Below are positions 35,101 to 47,159 of a DNA stretch of 64,000 nucleotides, piece by piece; the stretch's first letter is position 1, and every line of letters begins with the position of its first letter. This stretch comes from Moniliophthora roreri (Eukaryota > Basidiomycota > Agaricomycetes > Agaricales > Marasmiaceae). The notes under the pieces were generated by a model. It had not been told where the DNA came from. It was given only the letters and a program-made list of their open reading frames with translations, and ran no database searches. The stretch spans positions 496,001-560,000 of the forward strand of contig LATX02000001.1 of assembly GCA_001466705.2 (NCBI GenBank), written 5' to 3'. The position numbers and the translations under genes are program-made.

Positions 35101-35262
35101 AGAATTGCTGGCCTGCGTGGTTTGGGACCTATGGGACCGTATCCCACCATGCAGCCCCCTCAAGTTCGCTATGATACCAGGCCTCGTCCAGAGGCTCAGC
35201 CGAATTCACGAAGTAATTGGGTGGACGCATCACAGTATAATGGTCCTCGACCGCAATATTAG
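32146..35262 (+). CDS. ADAM-family transmembrane zinc metalloprotease
   Basis: Twelve exons: 32146-32215, 32271-33111, 33162-33213, 33266-33376, 33429-33481, 33533-33984, 34037-34390, 34447-34506, 34562-34711, 34765-34826, 34880-34970 and 35021-35262; 845 residues. Signal peptide (MLVFKSFYCALAVVLLWSLD), prodomain of about 280 residues, reprolysin-type catalytic domain with the zinc site HEIGHNFGAIHD and a Met-turn (KFIMSPV), a disintegrin-like Cys-rich region (CGNGIVEEGEDCDPG, CCTQQC, RDC-type loops), further Cys-rich segments, one membrane helix (IAIPVTVVAGIIVLLFLFAI) and a Pro/Gln-rich cytosolic tail (GPMGPYPTMQPPQVRY). The catalytic residues are intact. Fungal ADAM proteins exist but their substrates are unknown. 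The 34971-35020 intron has a GC donor (GCAAGT). Confidence 0.92.
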
Positions 35263-35316
35263 TTGCTCTCCGACGTTCTTGGACTTGACTACGTACTTAT
35301 GCACTCTTTAATCGGA

Positions 35317-35342
35317 CGGATAGACGGATGGATGGATGGATA
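35317..35342 (+). repeat. Short GGAT/GGAC tetranucleotide repeat
   Basis: About six imperfect GGAT-type units just downstream of the ADAM gene stop codon. Confidence 0.7.
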
Positions 35343-35523
35343 TCTGTAGTACTATTAGTGGTGTCAGCCGATCTATGTGTATTTCGTTGGAATAAACTTT
35401 TTCATTCGCTGATTTTGGCCAAGAATCCACGTGCTGCTGAAGTAAGCCCGTTACGCGTTCTCCGCTTGCGCGTCCCACCAAACTCTCAGTCTGCTATAGC
35501 CGACCTCTACTTACACCATCATC

Positions 35524-36598
35524 ATGGACCACTTTCCGACAAATTGGGGCAGACCGGTACGTTCTCAGTCAACTTATACTGTCCATCTATCCCTGAATCT
35601 AATCTGTTACAGAGAAACGATGCCTTTGATGCCTATGGCACCTATCCCATCGCGCAACGACCGTACAATGGACCGAAAGACGTATTTGCAGAGGGTGTAC
35701 AACGCACACAGTGAGCCTAGATTCAAGGACTAAAATCTGTATCTGACCAGCCACTACTTAGACAACCAATAGTGACGGGTACAAGCGTTCTAGCGATCAA
35801 GTACAAAGACGGAATCATGATGGCTGCAGACAACCTCGGTGTGTCTCTATTACTCACTCTAAAGCTCTTGCACTCAAATTAATGGGAACTAAAGCATCCT
35901 ACGGCTCTCTCGCACGCTTCAAGGATGTCCAGCGTCTCCAGCCCGTTGGAACAAACACAGTTATTGGTGCAGGGGGAGACATGTCAGATTTCCAATACAT
36001 CCAATCTCTACTAAGCGACCTTATGATTGGAGAGTTCGTCGAACAGGATGGACACTCACTTGGTCCAGCAGAAGTACACGAGTACCTCGCTCAGGTCATG
36101 TACAGTCGCCGATCACAGATGAATCCGTTGTGGAATGCGATCCTGGTGGGCGGATTCAAAGATGGACGAAGGTGTGTACAATCACCACAGGGTGAGCGGC
36201 CATTTCATTGATGTCTTCTATAGATTCTTGTCATATGTCGACCTTTTGGGCACAACATATTCGTCTTCGACATTAGCCACCGGTTATGGTGCATACATTG
36301 CTCAGCCGCTTCTCCGTAAAGCTGTGGAAGGCAACGAAGATGTGCTGACTGAGGACCAAGCAGTCAAAATTTTGGAGGAGAGTCTGAAGGTGTTGTACTA
36401 TCGTGATGCAAGGAGTCTGAACAAGGTACCTCACATCTCAATCTCACCACTCGAACTAGTGCTGACAAGCTTTTGCTTGAACAGTATCAAATCGCAAAGG
36501 TCACTGCCGAAGGTGTCTCTATTTCCGAGTCCAAAAGTGCGGATACGATTTGGTCATTCGCAGAAGGCATCAGAGGATACGGGTCACAAACGCAGTAA
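35524..36598 (+). CDS. PRE4: Proteasome subunit beta type-7 (Pre4)
   Basis: Non-catalytic beta7 subunit of the 20S proteasome inner ring. Exons 35524-35556, 35613-35710, 35762-35838, 35895-36171, 36224-36425 and 36485-36598; 266 residues, the same as yeast Pre4. A propeptide of about 40 residues precedes TQQPIVTGTSVLAIKYKDG, where the mature chain begins in yeast. Further family motifs: MMAADNLASYGSLARFKDV, GAGGDMSDFQYIQSLL, NPLWNAILVGGF, LGTTYSSSTLATGYGAYIAQ, LKVLYYRDARSLNKYQIAKV. It is separated from the ADAM gene by 261 bp. Confidence 0.95.
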
Positions 36599-36856
36599 AT
36601 ATAATGCAAATTATTATGTACAAGTTCCACCTCAGGAAATATCCATTTTGACTCGACGAGAATGATGGCGGTCTGGCATGAGCAAGTAATAAAACGGGCC
36701 GATACAGCAGCAAGCGGGACAATAAAGAGCATACGAGAATAGCAAGTCCTTGCGGATACATACAGAGTGCGGTTGCAATGGTAAAGGAGAAGGATATAAT
36801 AACAGCACAGAGGTAGGAGGGTAGAATGAGCAGGTAAAAGCAGGATGACCTCTTTT

Positions 36857-37700
36857 CTAATCATTCCCATTCTTGGCCTTCTTTGTTGGATCTAACCAAT
36901 CTATCACACGCTGATACTCTGAGGATAAATCAGTTTTCAGCCTTCGAGACACCAAGCGAGGGGACATTAGAGATGACCATCAGCATAGGAGCGATGCGCG
37001 TCGTCGATCGGGTGGCGAAACATTGGCAATCGAGGGAATGAGCCACGCACCGAGGCAAACAGTCTTGAGAGACCCCAAACCGCTGACTTGCATCTGTTCG
37101 CACTCAGTACCATTTATTTTATTCGTTATCAAGGCGCCCGAAAAGAGTTGCTGAAATGAAAAAAAACTTAAATTGAGATTGACGGTGATAACTAGGCAGC
37201 ACAATTGAAGCTCACCTCCAACTTTCGTTCCTCGTCAATTATCTCTTCCCATATGCGACGTATGTTATCTTCTTCAGTGGCGCGGTTGATGATGAAGGCT
37301 TGTAACAGCTCCTCCCTACACACATCCAGTGCGTAAGTAAATTAGCCTCCCTGAACACGCATTGCAGCTCACACGGACTGCTTGGTCTCATTCAACGTTT
37401 GTACCGGCGTTGTCAACTGTGTCCTGACGCCTCTCCTTACGGTCGTTACGAATTTCTGCTGATTTTCTTTCTTCTTCTGTGCTTTGGACGTGAGTAGTTG
37501 CTCTGCAAAGGCAAGCTGGAGCCTGATCCGCCAGGTCAGTGGTTCGGATCATGTTGATGGATCCCTCACGAGACGCACGCATTATCATCGCTTCCATCGC
37601 CTTGACTTTCTTGACTTCCTTGACTTCCTCCGGGCTGAGATGCTAGGATATCAAAATCAGTATCTTCATCTTTGTTCTTTCGGGAGGTGCGGGGAGGCAT
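36857..37700 (-). CDS. Small coiled-coil protein, unidentified
   Basis: I do not recognise it. Exons 37700-37579, 37522-37373, 37315-37216, 37150-37051 and 36918-36857 encode 177 residues with all phases matching. The N-terminus is acidic (MPPRTSRKNKDEDTDFDI) with a Gly-Ser-Gln stretch. A helical, lysine-rich middle follows (LAFAEQLLTSKAQKKKENQQ, TLNETKQSVEELLQAF), then EEDNIRRIWEEIIDEERKLE, and the C-terminus is EYQRVIDWLDPTKKAK. The helix content and size would suit a subunit of a larger complex. Its start is 164 bp from the 3' neighbour, and it converges with Pre4. Confidence 0.65.
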
Positions 37701-37932
37701 TGGCAGTTTGATAGGTGAGATCTGTGCTGCAATCACGGGCGAATTCAAGGGCAAAGAAAGCAGGTGAAAAAAGGCGACGTGATGGAGGAAGGGAGGAAGG
37801 GGTGCACGACGCGTCACTTACACGTGACCAACGCCCAACCTTTTCAAACGACAAAAGATACTCATGCATATATGCTATTGCAACAGATTCCCAAGAACAG
37901 AATCAAGGCAAGATTGAAATGTTGACTCAGAG

Positions 37933-38990
37933 TCACACCGATGCCTTTCGGCCGGTTTCGACATGCTGTGCGAAGAATTGATATCACTATCAAGGCGGCT
38001 CACCTGGTGCGTGCTGTCTTGGTACACCGATTTAGCGCAGAAGCGGAAGCCTGAGTCACCATACATTTCAGCGTTCAATGGAGTCAGATTGGTAGAATGT
38101 ATTGCTAAATCCGAGGGTTTCTAGAAGCGTTGGGCGTCATTTGGCGAGGAAAGAAAAGGTCAAGCTTACTGCTAGGTCAAAGTAAGTTGGCATGACGGGG
38201 CCGGAAAAGTACAAGTCTGCTGTGTCGTCTTCGTCATCATCCTCAGAATCACCCTGTCGGAGCATAAGCTGTCGAAATCATTCAGAACCAGCTGGTTTAC
38301 AAATGTGGCGCAACGCTTAACCTTGGCGATAGAGGGAGGGGAAGAAAGGCTGTTCGTACTGGTCGCAGATTACTAGTCAGATTGTGATTGATCAAATGAA
38401 TGTACCCTGCGGTCCAGTCGGTACTAGCCTGTAAAGGACATTTGCATTGCCTTCACATCAGTTGGCCACAGATCTGATGTCTCTTTTTTTATAATGGATG
38501 AGCTATACTTACTGGTACAAGTCTCAACTTGGATACAAGCGGATCCAGACTGGTACCGGTATATACTCAGATTGCAGGGATAACTGTCGGCGTAACCATA
38601 GCTGCGGTGAAACCGCTCTCCGCTACGGGCGGGCACATCATTGCTGTTATGTGATACCACTATACATTCGGCATCTAACGAGGACTCCTTAGCGGTGCGC
38701 CAAGCGATGATTCCAACCTGAGTTCGGTCAACTATATTCGGGGAGACCTCTTGAGCGGTGATGATCCTCAATCAGGGTAAAGAGCTCGACTGATGGGGGC
38801 GGAGAGAGAGGAATGCACTTTGAACGTACCGGGGCAACACCGGGTGCAATCCGTTCCGTTCTAAAATCTTGGCACTACATATGGACACAACGACGTTAAG
38901 TGATCAAGAACGGAACATTCTCGACCGAGAATAGCGAATCAAACTGGGAGGAGTATCAGATGGTGGGCCAACGTGCCAGCTTCGGAACAG
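37933..38990 (-). CDS. Unidentified multi-exon gene, 5' end unresolved
   Basis: A chain of exons with consistent phases: up to 38917, then 38874-38830, 38766-38513, 38473-38425, 38358-38322, 38268-38170, 38120-38004 and 37965-37933 (TGA). The encoded chain includes SLIRYSRSRIAKILERNG, VSPNIVDRTQVGIIAWRTAK, ERFHRSYGYADSYPCNL, LWPTDVKAMQMSFTG, LRQGDSEDDDEDDTADLYF, GPVMPTYFDLA and NAEMYGDSGFRFCAKSVYQ. I know no family with this set. The 5' frame runs open to an ATG at 39134, inside the ClpP gene on the same strand, so the start is either within ClpP or in a short exon I could not find. A decayed gene is possible, but eight phase-consistent exons argue for a real one. Confidence 0.45.
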
Positions 38991-39033
38991 GAAAAGATAC
39001 GAGCGGAGTTGCTGCGTACGAACAGTTACATCT

Positions 39034-40132
39034 CTAGGCGCCGTTACTAGATTTAGGGCTCTTCTCCAGGATAGCATCAACAATTCCAAAGTCAACAGCT
39101 TCTTGGGCTGGACAGGGCAAATCAGAAAATGCATTGTGCAGGCACAGAGATGTGATCTACGAACCTGTCATGAAATAATCACGCTCCAGCGCTTTCTCTA
39201 TATGCCATTCATCATCAGGTTAGGCATGGCAGGGATCTCAGATGTCACTCACCGAAGCGGTCAAGACCATCAGCCACGCTTTCTCCCGGTTTCCCACAAT
39301 GTTTTTGATATATACTGGTGAGTAGCTTCCGTATACGCAGGATTTCTTTAGCGTGAATGGCGATATCCGTAGCTTGTCCTGATGCACCACCGGAAGGTTC
39401 TAATGAACGTTGCAGACGATCAGAGGCATTCACCGACTTGAAGGCGGGATAACGCACGATGGATCATGATGCTAGCATTTGGCAAAACGTGCCTCCTACC
39501 TTGGGCACCAGCTGACAGTAAGAGGGACCCCATACTTGCAGCTTGTCCGATACAGTAGGTGTGTATGGGCGATGAGACGTACTGGAAAGGCCCGGGTTAG
39601 ACGTTTTTATCAGCATTCGAGCTTCTCAAGCCAACCTGCATCTGCATTCATCAAAAAGGGATAAAAGCAGGCAAGGCAAAGACCACATACTGTGTCATAT
39701 ATCGCCAGACCTGCTGTTACGCTTCCACCTGGAGAGTTGATGTATAAGTGAATTGGCTTCGTTGTGTCCTCAGCTTCGAGAAACAATAATTGTGCAACTA
39801 CAAGTGTAGAATCAGTGTCACGAATCTACGTTTGAATAGTAAGGAACTAATCATCTCATTGAAGGGTTTGAAACATACCGGGCCATACAGCATAATCACT
39901 CTTTCCCTTAAAAGCCTCGAAAAAATATCATATGAGCGTTCTCCTCTTCCCTTGGAAATGACATATGGGTGACTTGAACCAGAGCCGTGAACACTGAACA
40001 CACCGTTTGCTCAATTACAATAGGAACAAGACTGTTTTGCAGCGCAGCCCATTCTCCGGCAAGGGGGTGAAAACGGCGAAATGAGGAGTATTTTACATGC
40101 CTTTTCAGTGAAGGAAATGCTGAACGAAACAT
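39034..40132 (-). CDS. CLPP: Mitochondrial ATP-dependent Clp protease proteolytic subunit
   Basis: Serine protease barrel of the mitochondrial matrix, working with ClpX. Eight exons: 40132-40004, 39950-39879, 39825-39691, 39641-39636, 39581-39458, 39399-39253, 39197-39165 and 39107-39034; 239 residues. A basic presequence ([20 protein letters not shown]) precedes [51 protein letters not shown], the catalytic Ser in [17 protein letters not shown], the catalytic His in [20 protein letters not shown], and [20 protein letters not shown]. Exon 4 is only ATGCAG and encodes the Met-Gln of the conserved YDTMQ. Brewer's yeast lacks ClpP, while many filamentous fungi and mushrooms retain it. Divergent from Brl1, 152 bp between start codons. 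Confidence 0.94.
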
Positions 40133-40284
40133 TGGGATGAGGGGAGAGGTTCAAGTTGAAAATTGGCGATGCTGGCGCGGGTGCGTGACTGACGCGTCAA
40201 CACAGGGCGGCCACAATTCTTCTGCCTCTGACCGCCATCATCAGCGGCCTTCAGCTCAATTATTCGGCGCTTGTCACTATCACC

Positions 40285-41712
40285 ATGAACTCGAGGATGC
40301 GCTCATCGGAGGCTCCGATGGATTTCACGTATACTTCACGACCTAGTAGCCAAACAAAGCCTGTCTGGGCTTCGTCTGGCGATGACGAGCATGGTACTCC
40401 AAAGAAAAGTACGTCTCAGTGAGCTTCTCAAAAGTCTTGAAACACTTATTTTCTGTTATTTGAGGACCACACGATGCAATGAATCTGAGCCCACCCTCCG
40501 ATGCTCCCACATTTGGAGGCAACCAGAATATTCCGTTCATATTTCACACACCCTCACGCCAAATACAGAGCTCACCCTACCCTTGGACGCCGCCGCCTAA
40601 TTTCTCTTCATCAAAGGCTTTTCCGACACCTGCACCTGCATCTGCACCAGAACTCAGAGATGTGGACATGTCCGAAGTCAGTCCTCCCAAGCCAGCCGAG
40701 GACATGAATGCCAGTCCAGAAAAAGCTGACAACGGCGTTAGAGCTGTTGCCACTGGTGCTCTACGTCGTGTGTACAGAGCAAGACAAAAGGTCAAGGGAA
40801 GCCGTCTTGCCATAGTAAGGAGCAGGGAAGATGGGAGTGAAGGAGAAAACGATAGTGACGATGACGGTGCCATCATACCGCACAATACTTCAAATCATTA
40901 CACATTGAATATGCCCTCTCCTGCACCTCCGCCATCAGACATTCCATATGTCCTATTAGGGTGAGTACCATAAAGCTTAATGTTGAAAGAAAGAATCCAG
41001 CTTCTCCGCTTATCACAGATACCTCCAATTCTTCTTCAACTTCTCCCTGGTTCTTATCTTCTTCTACCTTCTCATTCAATTTATTCTCACCGTACAACGC
41101 GATGTGGAACATCGCATTTCGGAATATTCCATGGGTGAGAGGTCTCTAGATATGGATCCACAAGTAGCACTGATATTTCGGTAGATATCGTCCAGGAAAT
41201 TGCTACGTGTGCGCTGCAATACAAAAACAACAACTGTGCGTCTCCCATACCTGCCATGATACACCAATGCGGACTTTGGGAAACCTGTATGAACCGTGAC
41301 CCGACCAAAGTTGGTCGTGCTCGCGTCGGCGCCGAACTCATCGCAGAGGTGGTCAACGGCTTTGTGGAGCCTATAACTTGGAAAACGCTCGTGAGTGACC
41401 CTGTCTATATATCAGCTCGATAGAGACCTGACTAAATGGTAAACCGGATCCTCGGTGACACAGATATTCACCCTAACCTCCCTATCATTTCTGACGGTCT
41501 TCATCAATACTCTGCTCTCGCTATATCGTTCGCGACATCGCCCATCATCGGATACACAGCCCCAAATGCCTGCGCCGCACTTCCCTGCCCCGCATCAGTT
41601 CGGAGGGTACATGTCGCCCATGCCACCAAACCGATGGCGTGCCGAAGATGAGACGGAGACACCATCAAGGAGAAGAAGGTTGGAAGGCGGTGCTGCTGTG
41701 AAGGTCAAATAG
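40285..41712 (+). CDS. Nuclear-envelope membrane protein Brl1/Brr6
   Basis: Integral inner nuclear membrane protein needed for nuclear pore complex assembly and membrane lipid homeostasis. Exons 40285-40408, 40465-40960, 41019-41134, 41185-41390 and 41464-41712; 396 residues. A disordered N-terminus of about 210 residues is followed by a first membrane helix (QFFFNFSLVLIFFYLLIQFI), a lumenal domain with four conserved cysteines (ATCALQYKNNNCASP, MIHQCGLWETCMNRDP) and the typical KVGRARVGAELIAEVVNGF, then a second helix (LTSLSFLTVFINTLLSLY) and a Pro/Arg-rich tail. The cysteine pattern is the hallmark of the family. Confidence 0.93.
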
Positions 41713-44461
41713 CACTGTAAACGAAAATAGCAAGGTACGTGCATTCCTCGAGGGGCTTTTGAGCCGACCCGATCTAAATCCTCAGTATAGCTCAATCATG
41801 TATGTGGGGCAAGTTGAATTGGCTGTCAATTATAGATGTGAGTTGCCGCTGTCTTTCGATAAGCTTTACTCTCATGGCGACATTCCCTTCAGGTCATATA
41901 CAATCAAACATATGTTATGCACACATCTATTACTACATCTTCGTATCTATGATGGTCTTAGTGGAGAATCATTTCATCCGAGGTGCGCCCGCGGTAATAT
42001 TTGCGGTCTCGACTTGATTGCTGTCATTACGATCTTGAACAACATGTTGGAACGCCACACGTCCCTTCAAACCACACAATATGCCCACACATACCCCGAC
42101 CCCTGACGCATCGCTTATTCCCCTCTTATTCCCCGTGCTGTCAGGCGTATCGAAGCGTCGTTTACGGGGGGTCGTTGCTAACTCGGTTTAGGGTGTTGAA
42201 CTGTAAACTTACCTCAACGGCACTACGATTACACCCATACATCCACCCTCCCGGTGCCGTACCTGAGGTCCTGATGGAACGGAAGAAGAGAAGACCGTGA
42301 TTCATGGTTATAGGTAAGTTATACTACGCATGCTGCTATGTATACATACTTATCGGATCCATGTAGAACTCGCGAAGTAGAACCTTCATCTCATCCAGGG
42401 AATCACCGAGCGGGCCTATACTTATAGTTACCTACCATGACGGTGTGTGAGCTCTAATCACGATCATGGTACGTATGTCACCGAAGTGTGGACGGATGAT
42501 AGAAGCCCATCGAACGTACTTGGAACCAGTAGCGTTCAACTTAGACCCGCAACCCCAGGTTCTTGGTCCGTTTTCTTCTCTCGTGCATGCCTTCTCCCGG
42601 GCGTCCGCTTTATGATGGAGTTCATGCGGCGTTCTACGTCTAGCCTCCAAGGGGTTACAAATTCTTATGCTATTGAATGTTAACATCAATGATGTTCATC
42701 AATATTGAAATATTGAACGAGTGACACTAAATCGAAGATTTTCCGATTCCCGAAGCCTCAGCCAGGATATTGGAGACGGGGCAGCGCCACGCCTCATGGC
42801 CTTATCCTATTACATTGACGCCGCTATAGCTTCTTGGGACCGCTTTGTTGGGATTGTCATTGCCATCAATAAGGGTATCTGCAATCGCCCTGTCATATTG
42901 TCTTGCACTTGATCGCTAAAAGCTCAACACCATAAATGTAGGGTCCTGCCCTGGACAACCCATTTGTATTTCAAAGACAGCGCCAAGTTCGCGAACATTC
43001 AAAGTCACTTTATACCGTCAGCTTCGTCTCTTTAACTCATCCGTGGTCATTTCTTCGTGAAAGCTAACGTTAAAAGGCGACACTAGCCTGGGGCAAATGA
43101 CCCCGGTATCGGAAAGCTTTCGTGAAAGCGAGTTGTCTGGCGTTCGGTGGATCACCTTGTGGTAGGCTGTCCAAGCGGTATAGCCCTGGTCCTGGTCCAA
43201 GCTAATCAACTCGGTAACCGCAGGCCTTTATGTCAGCTGGGGAATTCATCATCCCTTTTCTACTTATTGAACGTCAGTCAGTTTCCCATATCCCCATTTC
43301 TCTCGAACCCGGTGATCGTTTTTTAATTACAAATGCGTCAAGACTCAATCCGTCGAGTTCGGCGATTAAGGCGACAAGACCCGTTTCCATGAAAGAAGGC
43401 AAGATTCCTCCTGTCAATGTGGATACAATACGGTTTTTACTTTCAGTGTTCACGTTCCCACATCCCCAAAAAGAGTCGAATGAAATTAAATAATACATAC
43501 CTTCTTTTCTTGGAAAAACTTTTGAATTTGATTGACGAGAAGAAAGAAAAACGGTGGCGCGCCAACCTGTCAGCCTAAAAGAGGAAGATGGTTCACATCT
43601 TGGTTCGTTTTTTGACTGAGCCACGTCATCGAACACCTTGCTATATGTTACAAGTTCCTGTCCCCAGGGATGAGAAATTGATCTTCAGAACTTTGACTGT
43701 TGATGAACAAAAGACCCGATTGGTGGACTCGGAGTCTTTTGATCATGATAAAAAGGTTCATCAGGCAATTCCGACACTCGAGGAGTTTGTCCGTTCTGAA
43801 GGGTCCTTTCGCTTTGGTTGGCGTTTTTAATGAAAGGGGATCCATATGACAGCCAACTTTGTGTCAATAACGAGGATGCTAGGATCGTATAGGATCATCT
43901 GATTGCCCTTGAACAAACGAGTAGGAGGATGTACGCCACAATGCGCATTGACGTCCCCAAGTCAATCAAATCTGGGAAAATATCGATTATCCCTTTGTGT
44001 CAATGACCGACGGCGCACGCGAGCTCGAGGGTGAGGATGTCAGGATACTTGTTTAATAAAATGAGGCGAACGAGTCGGGTCTCGGACGGACTAACGTTAC
44101 AGCCCTTTGGCGGCACCGTGCAACGACTTGGGAATTTGGATCAATGATCGATAAGGAGGAATGAGGAGACATGCGTTTCTCAGATCTAGGGCCCAAGATC
44201 ACCGGTCACCCCCTAAATAAGTCTCAATACAGGTGAGTCGCAAACGACGGTGTGGGTGGCACTGAGGAGGATCATTGCAACAGCTCGTAGCTTGAACACG
44301 GTTAGACGGCTACCAGATCGATCACACAAGAAAGGATTATAGAGTGCGCAGAGACGACTTGAAACACACCAATGATCAAAAAGATTTCGATTCAAAAGTA
44401 AAAAGTCCAAGTGTATAGCGCAAATTAGCCAATGCGATATTTATGCATCAAAGGTCATTCA
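41713..44461. other. Gene-poor region
   Basis: About 2.7 kb between Brl1 and the 4F5 gene. Frames are short and on both strands; none has a domain or clear splice structure. It may contain a non-coding transcript or old element remains, but I see no terminal repeats. Confidence 0.45.
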
Positions 44462-44847
44462 TTACTTTGCTGTTCCTCCTCCTCCTCCTCCCCCTGCAGC
44501 AGCCGCTTTCTCTTCTTCCTTCTTCTTCTGTTTGGCTCTAAGGGCTTCTGCGTCGCTAAAGGGCAAAATAAATCGAGTCAATAAGTAAAAATGGGGGCAC
44601 GAGACGCACGCTTCCTTTCTCTTTGCCAACGTACTCCCAGATTCCTTTGGTTTCTTTTGGGAAGAAGCCTTCTTTTGTGCTTTAAGACGATCCTGGTCTC
44701 GTTGATTTCCACCTATACCAAAGGAATTGCAAATGCCACGTTTACCGATATAGAGAGAAGCAGAGATCCAAAGAAACTAGTCGTCAGTCGACCTCGATTC
44801 GTCCGAGTTATTGCAAGGAAATGTTGTAGTGCGCACTCACGGGTCAT
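44462..44847 (-). CDS. SERF/4F5-family small basic protein
   Basis: Exons 44847-44841, 44712-44610 and 44555-44462; 67 residues. It begins MTRGNQRDQDRLKAQKKA, the defining start of the 4F5/SERF family, then runs KRKEADAEALRAKQKKKEEE and ends with Ala- and Gly-runs. SERF proteins are small, charged and disordered; animal members change amyloid aggregation and bind nucleic acid. The first coding exon is 7 nt (ATGACCC), and its 128-nt intron is the longest in the model set. A (CA)13 run sits directly before the start codon. Confidence 0.85.
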
Positions 44848-44848
44848 G

Positions 44849-44874
44849 GTGTGTGTGTGTGTGTGTGTGTGTGT
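44849..44874 (+). repeat. (GT)13 microsatellite
   Basis: Thirteen GT dinucleotides; on the minus strand this is (CA)n in the leader of the 4F5 gene, one base from its ATG. Confidence 0.95.
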
Positions 44875-45989
44875 GATTGGCAGTGTGCTGTCCAGAGGGT
44901 GAAAGAGGTGATGATAGGGGGCGGAGTTTTAATTATTTCGCCTCCGAGACATACCATCGATCAATATCTAGGAGGAAAGCCTGCCGCTGTGCGTGGAGCG
45001 CTCCGCCCCTAGACAAGTCATAGTAGGTTGCCCCCGAGGCCGAACGCTTATTATGGCGTGATCAGTGGAGATTAGGAACCCTATAATCAGGCTGAACGTT
45101 CAACTGTTTCTGTCAGTCATGTCATGTATGATGAATCAAGAAGGTCGTTTGTTTGAATGATGGGAAGGAGATCGGGATTCCTTCTCGGTGGTTGTTGAAT
45201 TGGAACAAGTGTGCATGCGTATATGCTCGCATAAGCCAAACTTTCCACAGCGCTGTCCATGTCAAATGGTTTGACGTCGTGGGATTGTTGGAACAGAGGA
45301 AAATAACCGACCGCTAGGACCCTGAATACCGGGCCGATGATGTTTCACGCGGGCAAGGAATAAATTATTTCTGGTTCCGTACTGGTTCCATGGTTGGTTC
45401 CAATCTTTGGATTTGGAAATTGGGATCTTACGACAATGCGACGGAACGCGACGGAAAGGCGGGTGGGGTATTTAGGAATATTAGGCAAAGTAGTACATAG
45501 TATTGTTGTAGAACAGTGATATATATATATATATATATATGGAGTGGCAGCTGGCATCTGGGAACAGCAGGGATTTGCTGTGATTTGTTTTGATCTTGGC
45601 AATTGCAACGGTGAATACGCTGTTGGATATTATCGATCAGAAGCGAGGCAGATTTGATGGCTGTGATGTGATCTTATCGCACTGCAGCTTGCCGTCATTC
45701 GTAATCCCGTGGGATTAAGCTATTTAAGTTGCCCTGAACGGCTGCCACGCGAAATCAGTCCGCGTGCCTCAGCGCCTCAGCGCGCTTCTCGTTACCAACA
45801 ACCTCATCCGAGATCTAATTCCTTTGGCGATCGCTGTTGACAAGAAAAGGGTTTCAAACCCAACACGCTTCTATTCAATCATTCATATTTATACCTCAAC
45901 CCCGCAGCCTTTGATAACTTTCCGCCCCTCGCTTTCCGTTCCTCTCAATCCCTTCCTTCCCCCCTTCTCTTTCCCTTCCCCCCCACATC
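44875..45989. other. Divergent intergenic region between 4F5 and Ssn6
   Basis: About 1.1 kb with an (AT)11 tract at 45519-45540 and a CT-rich leader (about 45890-45985) before the Ssn6 ATG. No gene supported. Confidence 0.6.
45519..45540 (+). repeat. (AT)11 microsatellite
   Basis: Eleven AT dinucleotides in the upstream region of Ssn6. Confidence 0.95.
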
Positions 45990-47120
45990 ATGTCTCTCCG
46001 CCATATCCCACGTTCCTCAGATAGGGACATTAGAATGCATGATCCTCCTCCCCCTCCTCCTCCTCCTCCTTCCGCGGTCGTTCATCCTCATATCCCCCAT
46101 CCACCACATCCAAACGGTGCTTCATCAGCTCCCCCTCCCCCTCCTCCTCCTCCTCCTCCTACACTTTCAAACGGTACCAATCATCTAGTATCGCCAACCG
46201 CAGTAACAACATCAGTTCCAAACGGGCCCTCCACCTCCATGATTCAGAAGCTCAACACAGCCAATGAGCAGACGTGGCTTCTGATAGGTGTGTAACTCTC
46301 CCTCTTGTCTTGATTAATTTTCCCACACTTGCATCAGGAAGGGTCGCGGAGCAAATGGGTGACCTAGAACACGCCCTGTCAGCGTACGAAAACGCTCTAC
46401 GGCATATCCCGATGTCCTTGTCCGGACTTACTCAAGTCGCAGGCATTGCTCGGATCAAAGAGAACTATCCAAAGGTATATATATATATATCTTTGATGAC
46501 GTCTTGTTTATTTACAATTTCCTTTCTAGGCTATCGAGTTTTTCCAGCGTGTGCTTAGTCTCCAGGAGGAGAACGGTGAAGTATGGAGCGCTCTCGGTAA
46601 GTGACAGCAACCCCCCCCACACACACCCTATATATCAATCTTTACTCTCTGTAGGTCATTGTTATTTGATGCAGGATGATCTCCAGAAAGCCTATTCCGC
46701 GTATCAGCAGGCCCTTTATCTTCTTCCCAATCCTCGTGAGGATCCAAAATTGTGGTATGGCATTGGCATCCTTTATGACCGCTATGGCTCCCTCGACCAT
46801 GCCGAAGAGGCTTTCTCGTCGGTTCTAAGAATGGACAAAGGTACCATTTCTTCTCAATCCATTGCTTTTCCCGGTCTCCTGCTCATTGTGTAAGATCTAG
46901 ATTTTGATAAAGCAAATGAGATCCTGTTTCGTCTTGGCATCATCTACAAACAACAGGGCAAGTACGAGGACTCGCTAGTCTGCTTTGATCGCATTCTCCG
47001 CAACCCTCCCAGCCCGTTGGCTCATGCCGACATATGGTTCCAGATCGGTCATGTGTATGAACAGCAAAAGGACGTGAGTGCTCGATTCCATTTTTCATTT
47101 CATCTCCATTCTAACCTTGT

Positions 47121-47159
<39 letters not shown>

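Noticed and set aside
47123..47157. Poly-T run as an RNA polymerase III terminator or retroposon tail
   Set aside because: It lies inside a well-supported intron with no adjacent RNA gene or target duplication.
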